Assembly: GCA_002118135.1 (NCBI GenBank)
Contig: BDIU01000541.1
Span: 1-28,169, forward strand
DNA from: Trebouxia sp. TZW2008
Taxonomy: Eukaryota; Chlorophyta; Trebouxiophyceae; Trebouxiales; Trebouxiaceae
Direction of reading: 5' to 3'
Length of the DNA stretch: 28,169 nt
Shown: in pieces, positions 1 through 10,054 of the stretch
Numbering within the stretch: the stretch's first letter is position 1
How the letters are laid out: every line of letters starts with the position of its first letter
Notes under the pieces: generated by a model
The model's input: the letters and a program-made list of their open reading frames with translations, nothing else
What the model was told of the DNA's origin: nothing
Database searches by the model: none
Translations under genes and position numbers: made by a program

Positions 1-2
1 TC

Positions 3-8
3 TTTATT
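3..8 (-). terminator. AATAAA-type polyadenylation signal
   Basis: TTTATT on the plus strand reads AATAAA on the minus strand, about 95 bases past the TGA at 104-102 of the minus-strand gene. A poly(A)/poly(T) tract lies between them. Confidence 0.4.
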
Positions 9-39
9 CCAACAGGAAAAAACAACCCCCCCCAAAACC

Positions 40-63
40 AAAAAAAAAAAAAAAAAAAAAAAA
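40..63. repeat. 24-base A homopolymer
   Basis: An uninterrupted run of 24 A follows a C-rich patch at the window start. It is in the 3' flank of the minus-strand gene and would be a T-run in its transcript. Confidence 0.9.
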
Positions 64-101
64 CCTGTCCTCACTATACTTGTCACAACAGCTTTCTTGA
101 C

Positions 102-3100
102 TCAGTACAAAACGTCCAACATACTAATGTCGCATAGGTTCGCACAACATCCAGACTTATAAGCCGTACTGGATGTGCCGCACCCTTGTCCTGCATTTGC
201 ATCTTCCCTTGGTGTTGGAAAATAGTTCAAGTGAGCTTGAGTCAACCTTCTTGCTGACAAAGGTTTTGAATCTTGAAACACGGGTATAGCGCATGCTACG
301 TGTGTCTGTTTTGTGGCTGACTGCTGAGCTGCGGCGACCACCACTGTCCAGGAGGCACTTGCAGCAAATCGTGGTCCTGCATCAAAGTGGGAAGTTGTGG
401 CTGATACTTCTGAAGCAAGCTAAGAAGGCTGTGAAGTGCAATTCAATGACCGGTGCAGCAGAAGAAGCGCAAACTGCAAATAATGTCAGCAAGTAGCGCT
501 AGCAGACCTCCCCTTCCAACTGCATGCAACAAACTTTGTTGCAGCCGCCCAAATTAACACCCATGTGCATGCTGTGCCCAGTCTTTTTTTGGATGACATG
601 CGCTCCACACCATGCTGAGATGAGGATACTATGTTATGCCTACTATACAGCCAACCACAGCGAGATGGTGACATGTGGATAAGCTACTCTGGTGGCTAAG
701 CCTGAGCTTCCTGAGGATACCAAGGCTATGCTACCCGCGGATGTCAACAAGGCGTACATGCGGATGTTGCATGCATTGAGCACCTACTCAGCAACAGAAG
801 CTTAGCATGAGCATCATACCTGAGTCAGTAGAGCTTGCCTTCTGTGCGCAGGCGGTGGCAGGCCCGACCATGAAGCAGGCTGCATTGCCAGAATACCAGA
901 CTGCATGGTGCCAGCAAGTCCTAGCATGGATGCATGACACTTTTGATGCAGCTGAAAGTACTGCATGCGCAGAAGCTGCAGCTCATGCTGTGTGAAGATC
1001 AGCTCTCTGCGTATGCTAGCTAGGTCAAGTCTGCTTGCACAGTCCATGTCATCACTCTGCTTGCGCTTCATACCTTGCCTCCTAGGTGGATGTCCGTTGA
1101 GTCCGGCTGTCACCTGAACGCCAACATACATGTCACTGTAACATATGCAGCCCACAATAAGCACTGCAAAGGTGCTTGATGTTGCTGACTCACAGACCCA
1201 CTTGGCAAGAATACAAGCCAGATTCAGCTCACTTTCTTGAATGCTGTCGCAAGAACAAAATTCTCAAAATGGTCAGGGCCAAGGCAGGCATCACTTACCA
1301 GATTTGGGGACGATTCAAGTCTTTCTTGCTGACTGAGCGGCCCAGTAGGTTCTAGCTCTGCTTGGGAGGCTGACACCTGCCCTTGGACTACTGGTGCTCG
1401 CCTTTGCTGCCGCTCAGGGCTGCTGCTTGAAGTGGGCGATGCCTCGCTGAATGGCGAAATTTGCGAGGTTTGGCCTGGCGTGCCGAGCATAGCTTGCGAG
1501 ACTGTATCATGCCTGAGCTCGTCACACAACGGGCTGTGATGCTGCAATGGGCTGCAGAAGCCATGGACTGAAATTGGAGCCGCATCTAAATGCATGTCCA
1601 GGCCAACACAGCCATTGTGCATGCTGCAGCTTGGGGGTTGGAAGCCTGATTGCTGCGTTGCAAGACCTAGCATATGATCCTCCGTGCAACAGGAGTCAAA
1701 TCTGGCCAGCCCATGTACGGTGGCAGCCAGCGCTGTAGGCGGAGTAAAAGGCGACGGCTGCTCAAGCCTGCCTTGTTGCTGATGAGGTGAAGGTGAGGCC
1801 TGGTTTGGCAAGGAAAGCATGGGAAAAGCGCAGCTTGGTTGCGATGGACGAGCTTCTTCCTGCAGTTGCACCAGAAGGTGTCATAAACATTTTGCTGGCA
1901 AGCGAGCAGTCCATGGCGCCATGACACCACACAATTTTGATGCAGTTCCAGCTGCATGGTCAATAGCGCAATGAAAGGCCCCAGATACAGACACACAAGC
2001 AGGTCAAGAGCAGGACAGGCACAACAGCTGCAAAGCCAATGAGGCAACGTCGAAGCTAGCATCACGGAGATGACAGAGAGACAGAGTAAGACATAGCATG
2101 AAGTCTTGCGGCTGTCACTGATTGCTGCACATACCAGCAAATGGGAGCGATGTCAGGCAGATCATAGCGCCTATGGTCAGCAGCAGTCCGAGCAAGCTGT
2201 ATTTGCGCAATCTCAGGGTCTGACTGCTGAGGCAAACCTGGAAACAACACAACTTTTGCGATGTGCTTAGGCAGGTCTGGGGCAAGCAAGCTGTCCAACA
2301 AAGCAACTGACAAAGCAATGTGGCCTTGCATTACCTCAAGCAGGAATGATGCAAGAAAGCTGTTTAGCAACTGACAAAGCAATGTGACCTGCATGATGAC
2401 CAAGCTGATCTTGCGGGATGGTCTTTGTCGTCGTATGACTGTTGACTCTGAATGGTCTGAAATCCATTGCAGGGACTGCGATACGGCCCTACAAATGTCA
2501 ACGCCACATTCTATAGACTGAATCGTGGTATTGTGGACTCATGCTGCAAGATTAGCTGCAGAAGATTCTGATGCTAGTGTTATGCAGAAAGGCTCCTCAT
2601 GAATGCTTCTGAAAGCATATCTGTTACAGTCAGGGTCAGAATGGTTGCAACTTCAAGCGCATTGAATTTCGTGAAGCCTATCAGCAAATGCAGCCACTCA
2701 TCCTTGGAGCAATCATGGCACAACGATTTACCTGGTGCTGATTTGCAGGCTCAGACAGAAGGACTTGCGCTGCAGCGTGCTTTGCTTCATTCCGTGGCCG
2801 CAAGTCATGCCTGTCACCCTTGTTCCAGGGTGCATCGAGACGGGCGGCAGATGCATCAACTGAATCTGCTTGTTGCGGCGACCCGTCTGCTGGCGGCGAC
2901 CCGTCTGCTGGCAGGGGAAACAACTGCCTGCATAGGCCAGCTCCTTCCCAACCTGACCAGTCTCGTCTGCAACAATCACGACAAAACTGTTACCGGCATC
3001 CAGCATCGCCCAAGCAGCTCTGAATGTGAAGCTGATCAGGCTTGAAGTTCAGGATCAAGTTCACTTGAGATGCCACCTCAGATGAACAGGTAACAGTGAT

Positions 3101-5444
3101 GGACATCAAGGTACCAATGCTGCCCCACAACACTCAGGCCTCCCTTTGAACACCACTTTGCACTGCACTTTGACCTGAAGCCTTTTGCAAAAGAGCAACA
3201 GTACTCATTGCCGGCGTTGTCGAGCTTGCATGCAGTAACAGTACCAGCAATCGCACTTGCATGGTATGAGATAATACCTGATGGATGCTGAAAGTGTGAT
3301 GTGGGCAGCGCCGCCAGGTGCATCATTGTTGGAACTGACACGGATGGGGAGCGAGCAGGCCGTGCCCAGCAGCTGCCTCCGCGATTTGTCATACACTCCA
3401 GCAACAAGCCTCAGACTTTTCACCCCGATATGTGTGCAAGCCTCGTCTATAGAAAGATGCACATACCTGCAGCAAGCTCCAACAGCTGTCCACGACACTT
3501 GTTGGACCAATGAGGATCAACCCTGAACCTAAAGCCTAGACACTTGAAAAGATATTATAGCTACTGCCTTGAATCTGAACATGCTCATTGCGGCAGCCTT
3601 CCACAATTGCACATGCAGATGAGACTTCAGCTTGGTTGATGTAAGGTGAATGAGCACCAGCGGTGGCAGATCCCAAATTGCTTTGACTTGTGGCATTGTA
3701 CAACTTATGCAGTCAAGTTGCAGCAAAAGCTAGAGGCTCAAATTGCAAAGCAGAGATAGTCAGCACGTCAGTGGATGCAATCACCCTGCAAAAGCCAAAG
3801 ATGCTGCAGTGGGCAAAGGCGCTAGAGCACGCCCTTCATGACCTGAACAGAAGGGTGTCTTTGTAGTTGATAGCAGCTTTGCTGTTGTGTAAGCATACCT
3901 GGCATCTTTGACCTGCCGCCTAGCACTTGAGTTGCGTGTGGAGGTGCTCTCTGCAGTTGAAGCCCTGCCGGACACAAGGCCGATACGTTTGAGGGGCCGC
4001 AGAATGGGGCCCTCACAACCCCTGTTGCACTCACCTACCAGCAGACACATCAGTTTTGTTATACCATGGCAAAAATGGTGTGCTTTTGGCAGCTTTGCAG
4101 TTGCTGGGCAACACTGCACTTATGGCAGGTATATACGGACTTATGGCAGCGCTGTGACGTTGTGCTGCACCATGGTAAACGCTTTCACACTTGCATCATA
4201 CTTTGTTGCTTGATTGGTTGGGCGTCAAGAAATGTCAGCCGTTAGCAAAGGCAAAGTAGGTTGCATGCTTGCCAGCACTGCAAACATCACAGTATACACC
4301 ATGCCATTGCTGAGCAAGAACATTGTGGATGGTGTCAATTGCTACTGTTGAGAACGAAGAGGTGTTATACCCCGAGACACACAGGTCCACAAATATTTCT
4401 GAGCATTGGAGGCACTGTCAGATTCTTCTCCACAGGGCTGGGAATGCACAACAAAAAGTTCAACCAAGACCTCAGCGTCGTTGCTGAGTTTCATCTGGTA
4501 AGACACCTGAAAGGGCAAAGCATGACAAACATCAAGCTTGTACTCACAAGTGTGGGTCAAACAAAGACTCGCAGAGCTCGTTTTGTGAATCATCTTGGCC
4601 TCAAAAGCTCAGCAAATTTGCGACTTGGTGCCACTGCAATGTGATGTGTTGCAGGACGTCTGCCAAACATGCTGTATAGAGAGACTGCATGGTAGCTTAG
4701 TGCGTAGCGACGGCAGACATTGTGCTGACCTGACTGTCATGAGCTTTGTGTGATCATTCAGTCCGACTGATGTGCCAAGCTTCCACTGCATGCAACTCAG
4801 AAGCTTTTTCAGAGCCCTCTGGGACAAACAGGACCTCGCACTGATTGTACGACCACCGTTGTCTGCCCAACTTATATGCTCTGCATGCCATCCGCTGCAA
4901 GTCAGCCTTGCTGAAGTCATGCATGCCAAAGAAAGAACTTTTGTCCTACGACCCACTTGACGACACAAGCGCCTCACAACTGACAAATTTGACCTCCCTG
5001 TGGTCCTGACATGGCATGACTCATTGCTTGCATGTGCCTTGTCATCAAAAGCAATATCTCTTCCATTTCATCTGTCGAGGTTACAGAGCTGGACAAGTAT
5101 GCATGCATAACTCACTTTTACATGCCCATGGCAGTATGGCTGTGTAGTGTGAAGCACACACATGGAGCGACATACGCGCAAGCAAGCAACAGAAGATCGC
5201 TACAACAGCTGAGACTAAGCAGTGAGTGATAGGGGTGCATGCCTGCTTAAGGCATCTTTGTGCACAAGAGCATTGAACAATGCATACTTTGTTTGTGTAC
5301 GTGCACATGAACAGGTATTCAGTGATGTTGAGATATGAGGCACCTAATACCAGGCTCGATGTCTTTATGAGCCTCCTCCAGTGGACTCAGCCGTTGGTTA
5401 GTCCTCAGAGGGCACACTGAGGTCGCAGCGTTTGGCGACACCAT
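102..5444 (-). CDS. multi-exon gene of unknown function, possible nuclear regulator
   Basis: I do not recognise the family. A phase-consistent chain reads 4593-4371, 4034-3899, 3466-3278, 2966-2732, 2488-2389, 2237-2119, 1859-1299, 1113-820 and 419-102 (stop TGA), about 724 codons. The donors after 2389 (GTCACA) and 2119 (GTGACA) are weak; GTAAGT after 1299 is strong. The N-terminal part looks beta-rich, with MKLSNDAEVLVELFVV and then LRLVAGVYDKSRRQLLGTA followed by IRVSSNNDAPGGAAHI. The middle is Ser/Pro/Gln-rich and probably disordered. Near the C-terminus a basic MKRKQ precedes a coiled-coil-like RRELIFTQHELQLLRMQYF. A CpG-rich ATG exon at 5444-5351 (MVSPNAATSVCPL, phase 1 donor) and a coding-like block at 4894-4757 are probably earlier exons, but their joins are unresolved. 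Nuclear function is inference from composition only. Confidence 0.5.
2302..2386. repeat. 21-bp direct repeat, 64-base period
   Basis: agcaactgacaaagcaatgt(g) occurs at 2302-2322 and 2366-2386, identical over 21 bases, with weaker similarity extending to the left (caag-aagctgt). It lies at a modelled intron of the minus-strand gene. Read on that strand, both copies can encode GHIALSVA. Confidence 0.85.
2876..2911. repeat. perfect 18-bp tandem duplication inside a coding exon
   Basis: The unit cggcgacccgtctgctgg occurs twice head to tail (2876-2893 and 2894-2911). In the minus-strand exon 2966-2732 it gives a doubled PADGSP, so the duplication keeps the frame. Confidence 0.9.
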
Positions 5445-5562
5445 GCAGAACGTGCCTGTCCGCTGAAAACTAACTATAGCCGGCAGCAAGCTTGATGCTG
5501 TGGGGAATGCCTCTGCTATGCGACGCGTGTACTTTGCACGGTGTGTGGACACAGAGGGACGT

Positions 5563-5570
5563 TATAAATA
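5563..5570. promoter_or_regulatory. TATA-like element in a CpG-rich start region
   Basis: tataaata sits between the candidate minus-strand first exon (ATG at 5444) and a short plus-strand ORF beginning at 5596. The surrounding 5390-5600 is visibly CpG-rich (gacgcgtg, acgcggtacg), like other gene starts here. Direction is not certain. Confidence 0.3.
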
Positions 5571-5595
5571 ATTAGCAGCAGAAACGCGGTACGTT

Positions 5596-5772
5596 ATGCA
5601 TGTGCTGGCCATAAGGGTGATCGGCCTGCTCTGCTGCTGCATTGAACCCAGCTATGCTGAGATGCGCGACTATATGATGACCGACAAGCAAGCTTCACAT
5701 CCTAGAGCGTGGTGCACTGAATGGCTTGATTTATCATACGTGCTGTTGAGTACTCTTGCAGTGTGTGTGTGA
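5596..5772 (+). CDS. small ORF, 58 aa, signal-peptide-like N-terminus
   Basis: ATG at 5596 and TGA at 5770-5772. The start MHVLAIRVIGLLCCCIEPSY resembles a short secretion signal and the C-terminus is again hydrophobic (YVLLSTLAVCV). The ATG is only 26 bases past a TATA-like box, leaving almost no 5' leader. No family is recognised, and chance occurrence is quite possible at this length. Confidence 0.15.
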   Translation: MHVLAIRVIGLLCCCIEPSYAEMRDYMMTDKQASHPRAWCTEWLDLSYVLLSTLAVCV

Positions 5773-5903
5773 TGCACCTGCCACGGTTCTATCACAAGAG
5801 CCTGCTATGGCTCTCACATGAGCTCGTATGTCGCTTGCCGACGCCGTCCCGTTGAAGTTCAGCCGAGCCGCTGCTGAGTAACTGCAAAGTCTTTGCGACT
5901 TGG

Positions 5904-5943
5904 CACGTGGTACCCCCGAGAATCAATCGCGATTGGCCACGTG
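5904..5943. promoter_or_regulatory. promoter with two G-boxes and a CCAAT box
   Basis: CACGTG occurs at 5904-5909 and 5938-5943, 34 bases apart, and ATTGG (inverted CCAAT) at 5932-5936 abuts the second. The block lies 60-100 bases upstream of the ATG at 6005 in CpG-rich DNA. CACGTG is the usual binding core of bHLH and bZIP factors in plants and algae; use here is inference. Confidence 0.45.
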
Positions 5944-6004
5944 AGGCCAGAAGTACAAATTTTGGTTGCGCTTTGACTGTCGGACAGCCAGCTTAGTCAA
6001 AGCC

Positions 6005-6300
6005 ATGTTGAGCGTTGATGAAGGGGGAAGCATTCAGCCAGTCACTTCCTGTATGCAAGCACCTTTGGTAAGGATTAGCCCTTTCGGTGTGTGTGAACCT
6101 GACACGTCGCTGGGGTAAGTCTGGGAGCAGAACACAAGCTGTAGCCGGTGGGCCATCGGAAATGGCTTCACTCAAATGAATTAGGCGTTCATGGACTCGC
6201 CAGTCTCCGAAATAGAGAAAGCATAACACACTCAAGGAATTGCATGGCAGAGCGTTTCATAGCAACCATCGTTGAAAGGTGCAATCGATCAGCTGCCAAG
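6005..6300 (+). CDS. possible small gene, first two exons
   Basis: ATG at 6005 opens exon 6005-6067 (MLSVDEGGSIQPVTSCMQAP then L), which ends in a strong GTAAGG donor in phase 0. An acceptor at 6141-6144 opens exon 6145-6300 in phase 0 (52 codons, ending ERCNRSAAK) before GTCAGG. Further exons are only guesses: 6516-6548 and about 6611-6697 would bring it to a TGA. The start lies in CpG-rich DNA just past two G-boxes. A minus-strand ORF over 6235-5993 competes for the same DNA. No family is recognised. Confidence 0.3.
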
Positions 6301-6699
6301 GTCAGGTGCAGGCGCTGGCAACAAAGCTCTTAGTTTGATTGTCCATCAACACTATTCAGCGCTAACAACATTCAAGATCACTCATTGCTTGTGCGCATGC
6401 CATCTGCTGCGCCTTACTGCAGCATCCTAGGCCTACTTTGAGTCTGACACAGTTTACATGTGATAGCTACCATCAGATAAAATGTGTGCATACCTGTAGG
6501 TTATTGTGAAGACAGATTGATGCCATCAGAATGCACAACATTGACAGGTAATAGCTTGTCATCTAGATCTGATTGCATCAAAGCGGCATGTGCCAAGTCC
6601 TATCCAGCAGGTTATACCTCGCTGTTGGGATGCTGAGGTCCAGGCAACTTACTAGGGGGTTGTCACCCTCAGCACCATTGGGTGGCAGAGAGCATTGAA

Positions 6700-8524
6700 T
6701 CAAAGCATGGTGAAACAAGGGGAGTGTTCAGAAGCCTTTCATCAGTTGATGGTGCTGGTGAGATACAGATTCATGGATGGGATGATCATCAAGCTTTGAT
6801 CTGACAAGACAAGCGTAGCATGAACTTCCCATGAATCAGGGCACATGTGTTGTACTAATGGCCCATATTATTACACAGTGCAGCTTGTCTTCAATGAAGC
6901 AGCAACGATACCGTGCGCAACGTGAGTCAAGTGAACCAAGGGTATCACTTTATTTGAGATCAACTTGAGTTTGCTTTGATTTTGCGTGAATTTCACAGAG
7001 CTGGCAGCACGCTGTCACACTGCAATGGCAAGGCATGCAAAATGACACATAAGCACCATCAAGACTCAGCTGTTTGCTGCAAGGCCTTGAGTACGATGAG
7101 CTTGATTGCATATGCGCTTTGCTTGGATGTACAATGCCTTGAGATGTGATGAAGCCTATCAGCAAACTTAATGTTAGCAGGATCCCTGTTCAAAAAACAC
7201 AATTTGCTGCTGTTCTGCCTTCAGAGATTGCATTCTTTTGAGCGGAAGCGTCATCATGCTCAGTCAGTGATGACTCATCTGTACAGAGACTATCTGGCGT
7301 GAGACTTGCCAGGGTCTGATCTCATGACATGCTGCTCAGCTGACTGTTTATGTCCACACTGCCTTGCCTAAGTGCTGCATATTGTTGATCAAATATGCAG
7401 GTGGATAAGGAGCGATCCTGCGTAAGTGCAGCACAATTTTGCTGTGGACCCACACAAGCACCCTTGCATCGGCAGGGAGCACCCATGGGCCCATGGCCAG
7501 CCAGCGACCAGCTGGCCTTGGCAAGATGGACACTCACTTGCATGCAAGAAAGCAGCCAACCTGGCGGATCCAGAGATTCTTGTTGAGTTGTCTGTACCGC
7601 AATTTGGCAAAGCTTGAGAACCAGACAGTCTTGTCAATGGCAAGCTGAACCATTCTGCTGATGAAGAGGCGAGACCTGCGTCAGATCTTGTTTGGCAGCT
7701 TCATGGTGGACATCATTGCCCAATTGTTGCAAGCACAGGTAAGTATACATGCACGTCATACATCGTACGCCATATAAGCTGCTTTCACCAGGCATTTGCC
7801 AGCAGCTGTACATGCAAAGGTTGAGCAATTACTATGTCAGACATTGATTCTCCTTGTATGTCTATGTGCATGGTGCTACTGTATACAGTTGTAGATTGAG
7901 GCTTTGCTGACTTGCACAAATTGGTGCACACAAAGTATCCACCATGGTTAGTGATCTGGGTGTTTGCAGCACAAATATCAGGCCTGCAGAAGTAAAGCAT
8001 ATGATGCATTCAGCCTACTGTTGCACAGTAGTCTCTGACCGCAACCAACATGACCCTACACCAGGCACAACGGCTTCAGCCTGCAAGAGAAAGAGAGAGA
8101 GAGATTTACATGTTTTTGCCAGCTAGCAAGGCTGATCGCATGTGCCACATAATGGCAAACACTATATGTTCATGGGTTATAAGCATTCTATGACCTAATG
8201 TAAAACCCCCAGATCATCCTGCTGTGCAAAAAATAAGCGTATTGTATGATTGGCAATGCACAAATCAGCATGTTTGACATGTAAATCAGCCAAAGCAGCA
8301 CACTCAAAGCTTGAATGCTTCTCGTCAGCCAAGCATGCTGCGGCACAACAAATGCAGACAATGCCTGGCAACATTAATGCGGCAAGTAGTGAGAACCAAG
8401 CCTAACTGCAAGAAACGCTTCAGTTTCCTGCCAGAAACTGGCCACTGACAGTAAAGCCTTTGAGCACTGAAAGGCTGGACCATTGGGCATATGTGTACTG
8501 CATTTACATTGCAATATTATTTGG
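6700..8524. other. no confident gene
   Basis: Short overlapping ORFs occur on both strands around 7320-7650, but none has a good start plus splice signals. The region is CpG-poor. A 14-bp palindrome CCATGGGCCCATGG lies at 7483-7496, followed by a ggccagc/gctggcc inverted repeat, and a short GA run at 8087-8104. Confidence 0.5.
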
Positions 8525-8542
8525 GCCTATATATATATAGGC
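8525..8542. promoter_or_regulatory. palindromic TATA element
   Basis: gcctatatatatataggc is an 18-base perfect palindrome about 240 bases upstream of the ATG at 8780. It could be the TATA box of the Cys-rich gene, giving a 5' leader of roughly 200 bases, but the symmetry leaves direction open. Confidence 0.35.
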
Positions 8543-8779
8543 ACTATGTTGGCCTGACGCAATGTGATTGTCCTCCCGACCGGCATGACGTTATGAAATA
8601 GCGTTAGGCCCCTTGGGACTGACCTGCCCTGCCCCAATGACTAAGGTCTTAAGGGGTTTGACTTTGTATCCATTCAATGCGTCTGTGCAAAGGGAGCGAT
8701 CGTCACGGTACTGTCCAGGCCTTCCAACACGCAGCCAGCGCACATTGCAAGATCTCTTGCGACGTTGCGCATCCGACAG

Positions 8780-10054
8780 ATGGCTGTGCAAGCAGCGTTG
8801 CTCGTCGCTGCTTGTGCTGTCTTCGGACTGATCTCAGCCTCTGAACTCACGCTTCGACTGCCGGTCGACGTGCCTGTCTTTGAGGGCGTGGCTGTCAACT
8901 CTTTGTGCGGCAGCTGCTGCCAAAATGACGCTTACTGCGGCACTGTATCGGAAGACGTTGTGCTTGTCGATCCGAGCGGTCAGTCTGAAAATCTGCTGGT
9001 CCCTCGAGGCAGCAATATGACTTGTATGCTGCGGGACCGGAACGTCTTTGGCGCGGTCGACGGTGGCTTGTGCGTGCCGAGTGCACTGTCGGCACAGTAC
9101 CCTCTTGCTAATCTGTGCCGGGCTTTTGACAAGGTCTGTGACAGATGCAACCTGTTTTGCAGCCGTAGACGCTTAATCGTGTTTAGAACTGCTACTGCGT
9201 GTGAACACCTTGCTTACTCCCCCCGATGGCTGATGCAGAGGCTTTCACCGTCTCACACGCTCTCCAACGTGATCTACCAGTCCGGCCTTGCGGAGCAGGA
9301 AACCTGCGGTCGTTGCTGCGACGGATCTCACGTCTGCGACGCTTCGTCCGTTTGCCGTCCAACCCCAGGACGACATGAAGCCTTCTGCGTTCCTACCAAT
9401 GTCACCAAATCAGATTTCTGTGGCCAGAATGTGTTGTTGGATCAGACGGTGTTGTGTGAAAGCTGCGACGTACCCAGCCCAGGTGCTGAGCTCTATCAGG
9501 CTCAGTTCAAGTTTACGCGTCGCCGCCTTCAGACCTCTATGGCGCAAGGCCCGGCGCCTCCGCCCAAACGTTGCTGGAGAGATGCGGGATGCCCGGTGAG
9601 TGCAAGCCTTGATATGCCAGGGTCGAGTCTGCAAGTTGCACTTCAGATTTGCCAACTGGTGTGCCTGTTTGCAGTGGTATCAGGAGTGCAGCAGCTCAGG
9701 GACATGCGTAAACAAGCCTGACACTTGCACCCAGAGCACAGACTGCAAGGTAAGACAATCATGGGCGCATTTTGTGCGTACTGTTGCATAGCGGCGGAAG
9801 CTATGACTGCGTGACATGTTGCTTCATTTTGCAGCCGCTTAAATGCATGTGGTTTGCATGCTCAGTGTGGTTGGAGTCATGATTGCACAAAGTGCTTCCT
9901 AGGCTCAATGTCTGGCAAGGAAAAGCCTTTTGCTCTCAAGTATGGTCTAAAGTACATGTGATCACCACTGCAGTCTGTGGACAACAAGCCATTTCAGTGC
10001 GTCGCCCATAAATGCAAGCCCAAGCCGTCTTCGAAATGGAGTCAACCTCAGTGA
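8780..10054 (+). CDS. secreted Cys-rich repeat protein, three exons
   Basis: The first in-frame ATG is at 8780; the frame also opens earlier at a TTG. MAVQAALLVAACAVFGLISA is a clear signal peptide. Exons 8780-9595, 9675-9749 and 9974-10054 join in phase 0 (donors GTGAGT and GTAAGA) and give 323 aa. Related Cys modules follow one another: CGSCCQNDAYC, CGRCCDGSHVCDASSVC, CWRDAGCPWYQEC and CTQSTDCK joined to SVDNKPFQCVAHKC. NMT and NVT are potential N-glycosylation sites. Residues 119-167 (9134-9280) lack the pattern and have phase-0 splice-like borders, so they may be an intron. The last exon could instead splice at GTGAGG (10051). Probably an extracellular or wall protein; ligand unknown. Confidence 0.7.

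Noticed and set aside
1667..2140. Minus-strand ORF with apparent membrane segments
   Set aside because: It lies across a modelled intron and runs out of frame through the Ser/Pro/Gln-rich exon.
2599..3045. Plus-strand ORF of 148 aa
   Set aside because: Antisense to the minus-strand exon 2966-2732, which has matching splice sites and phase.
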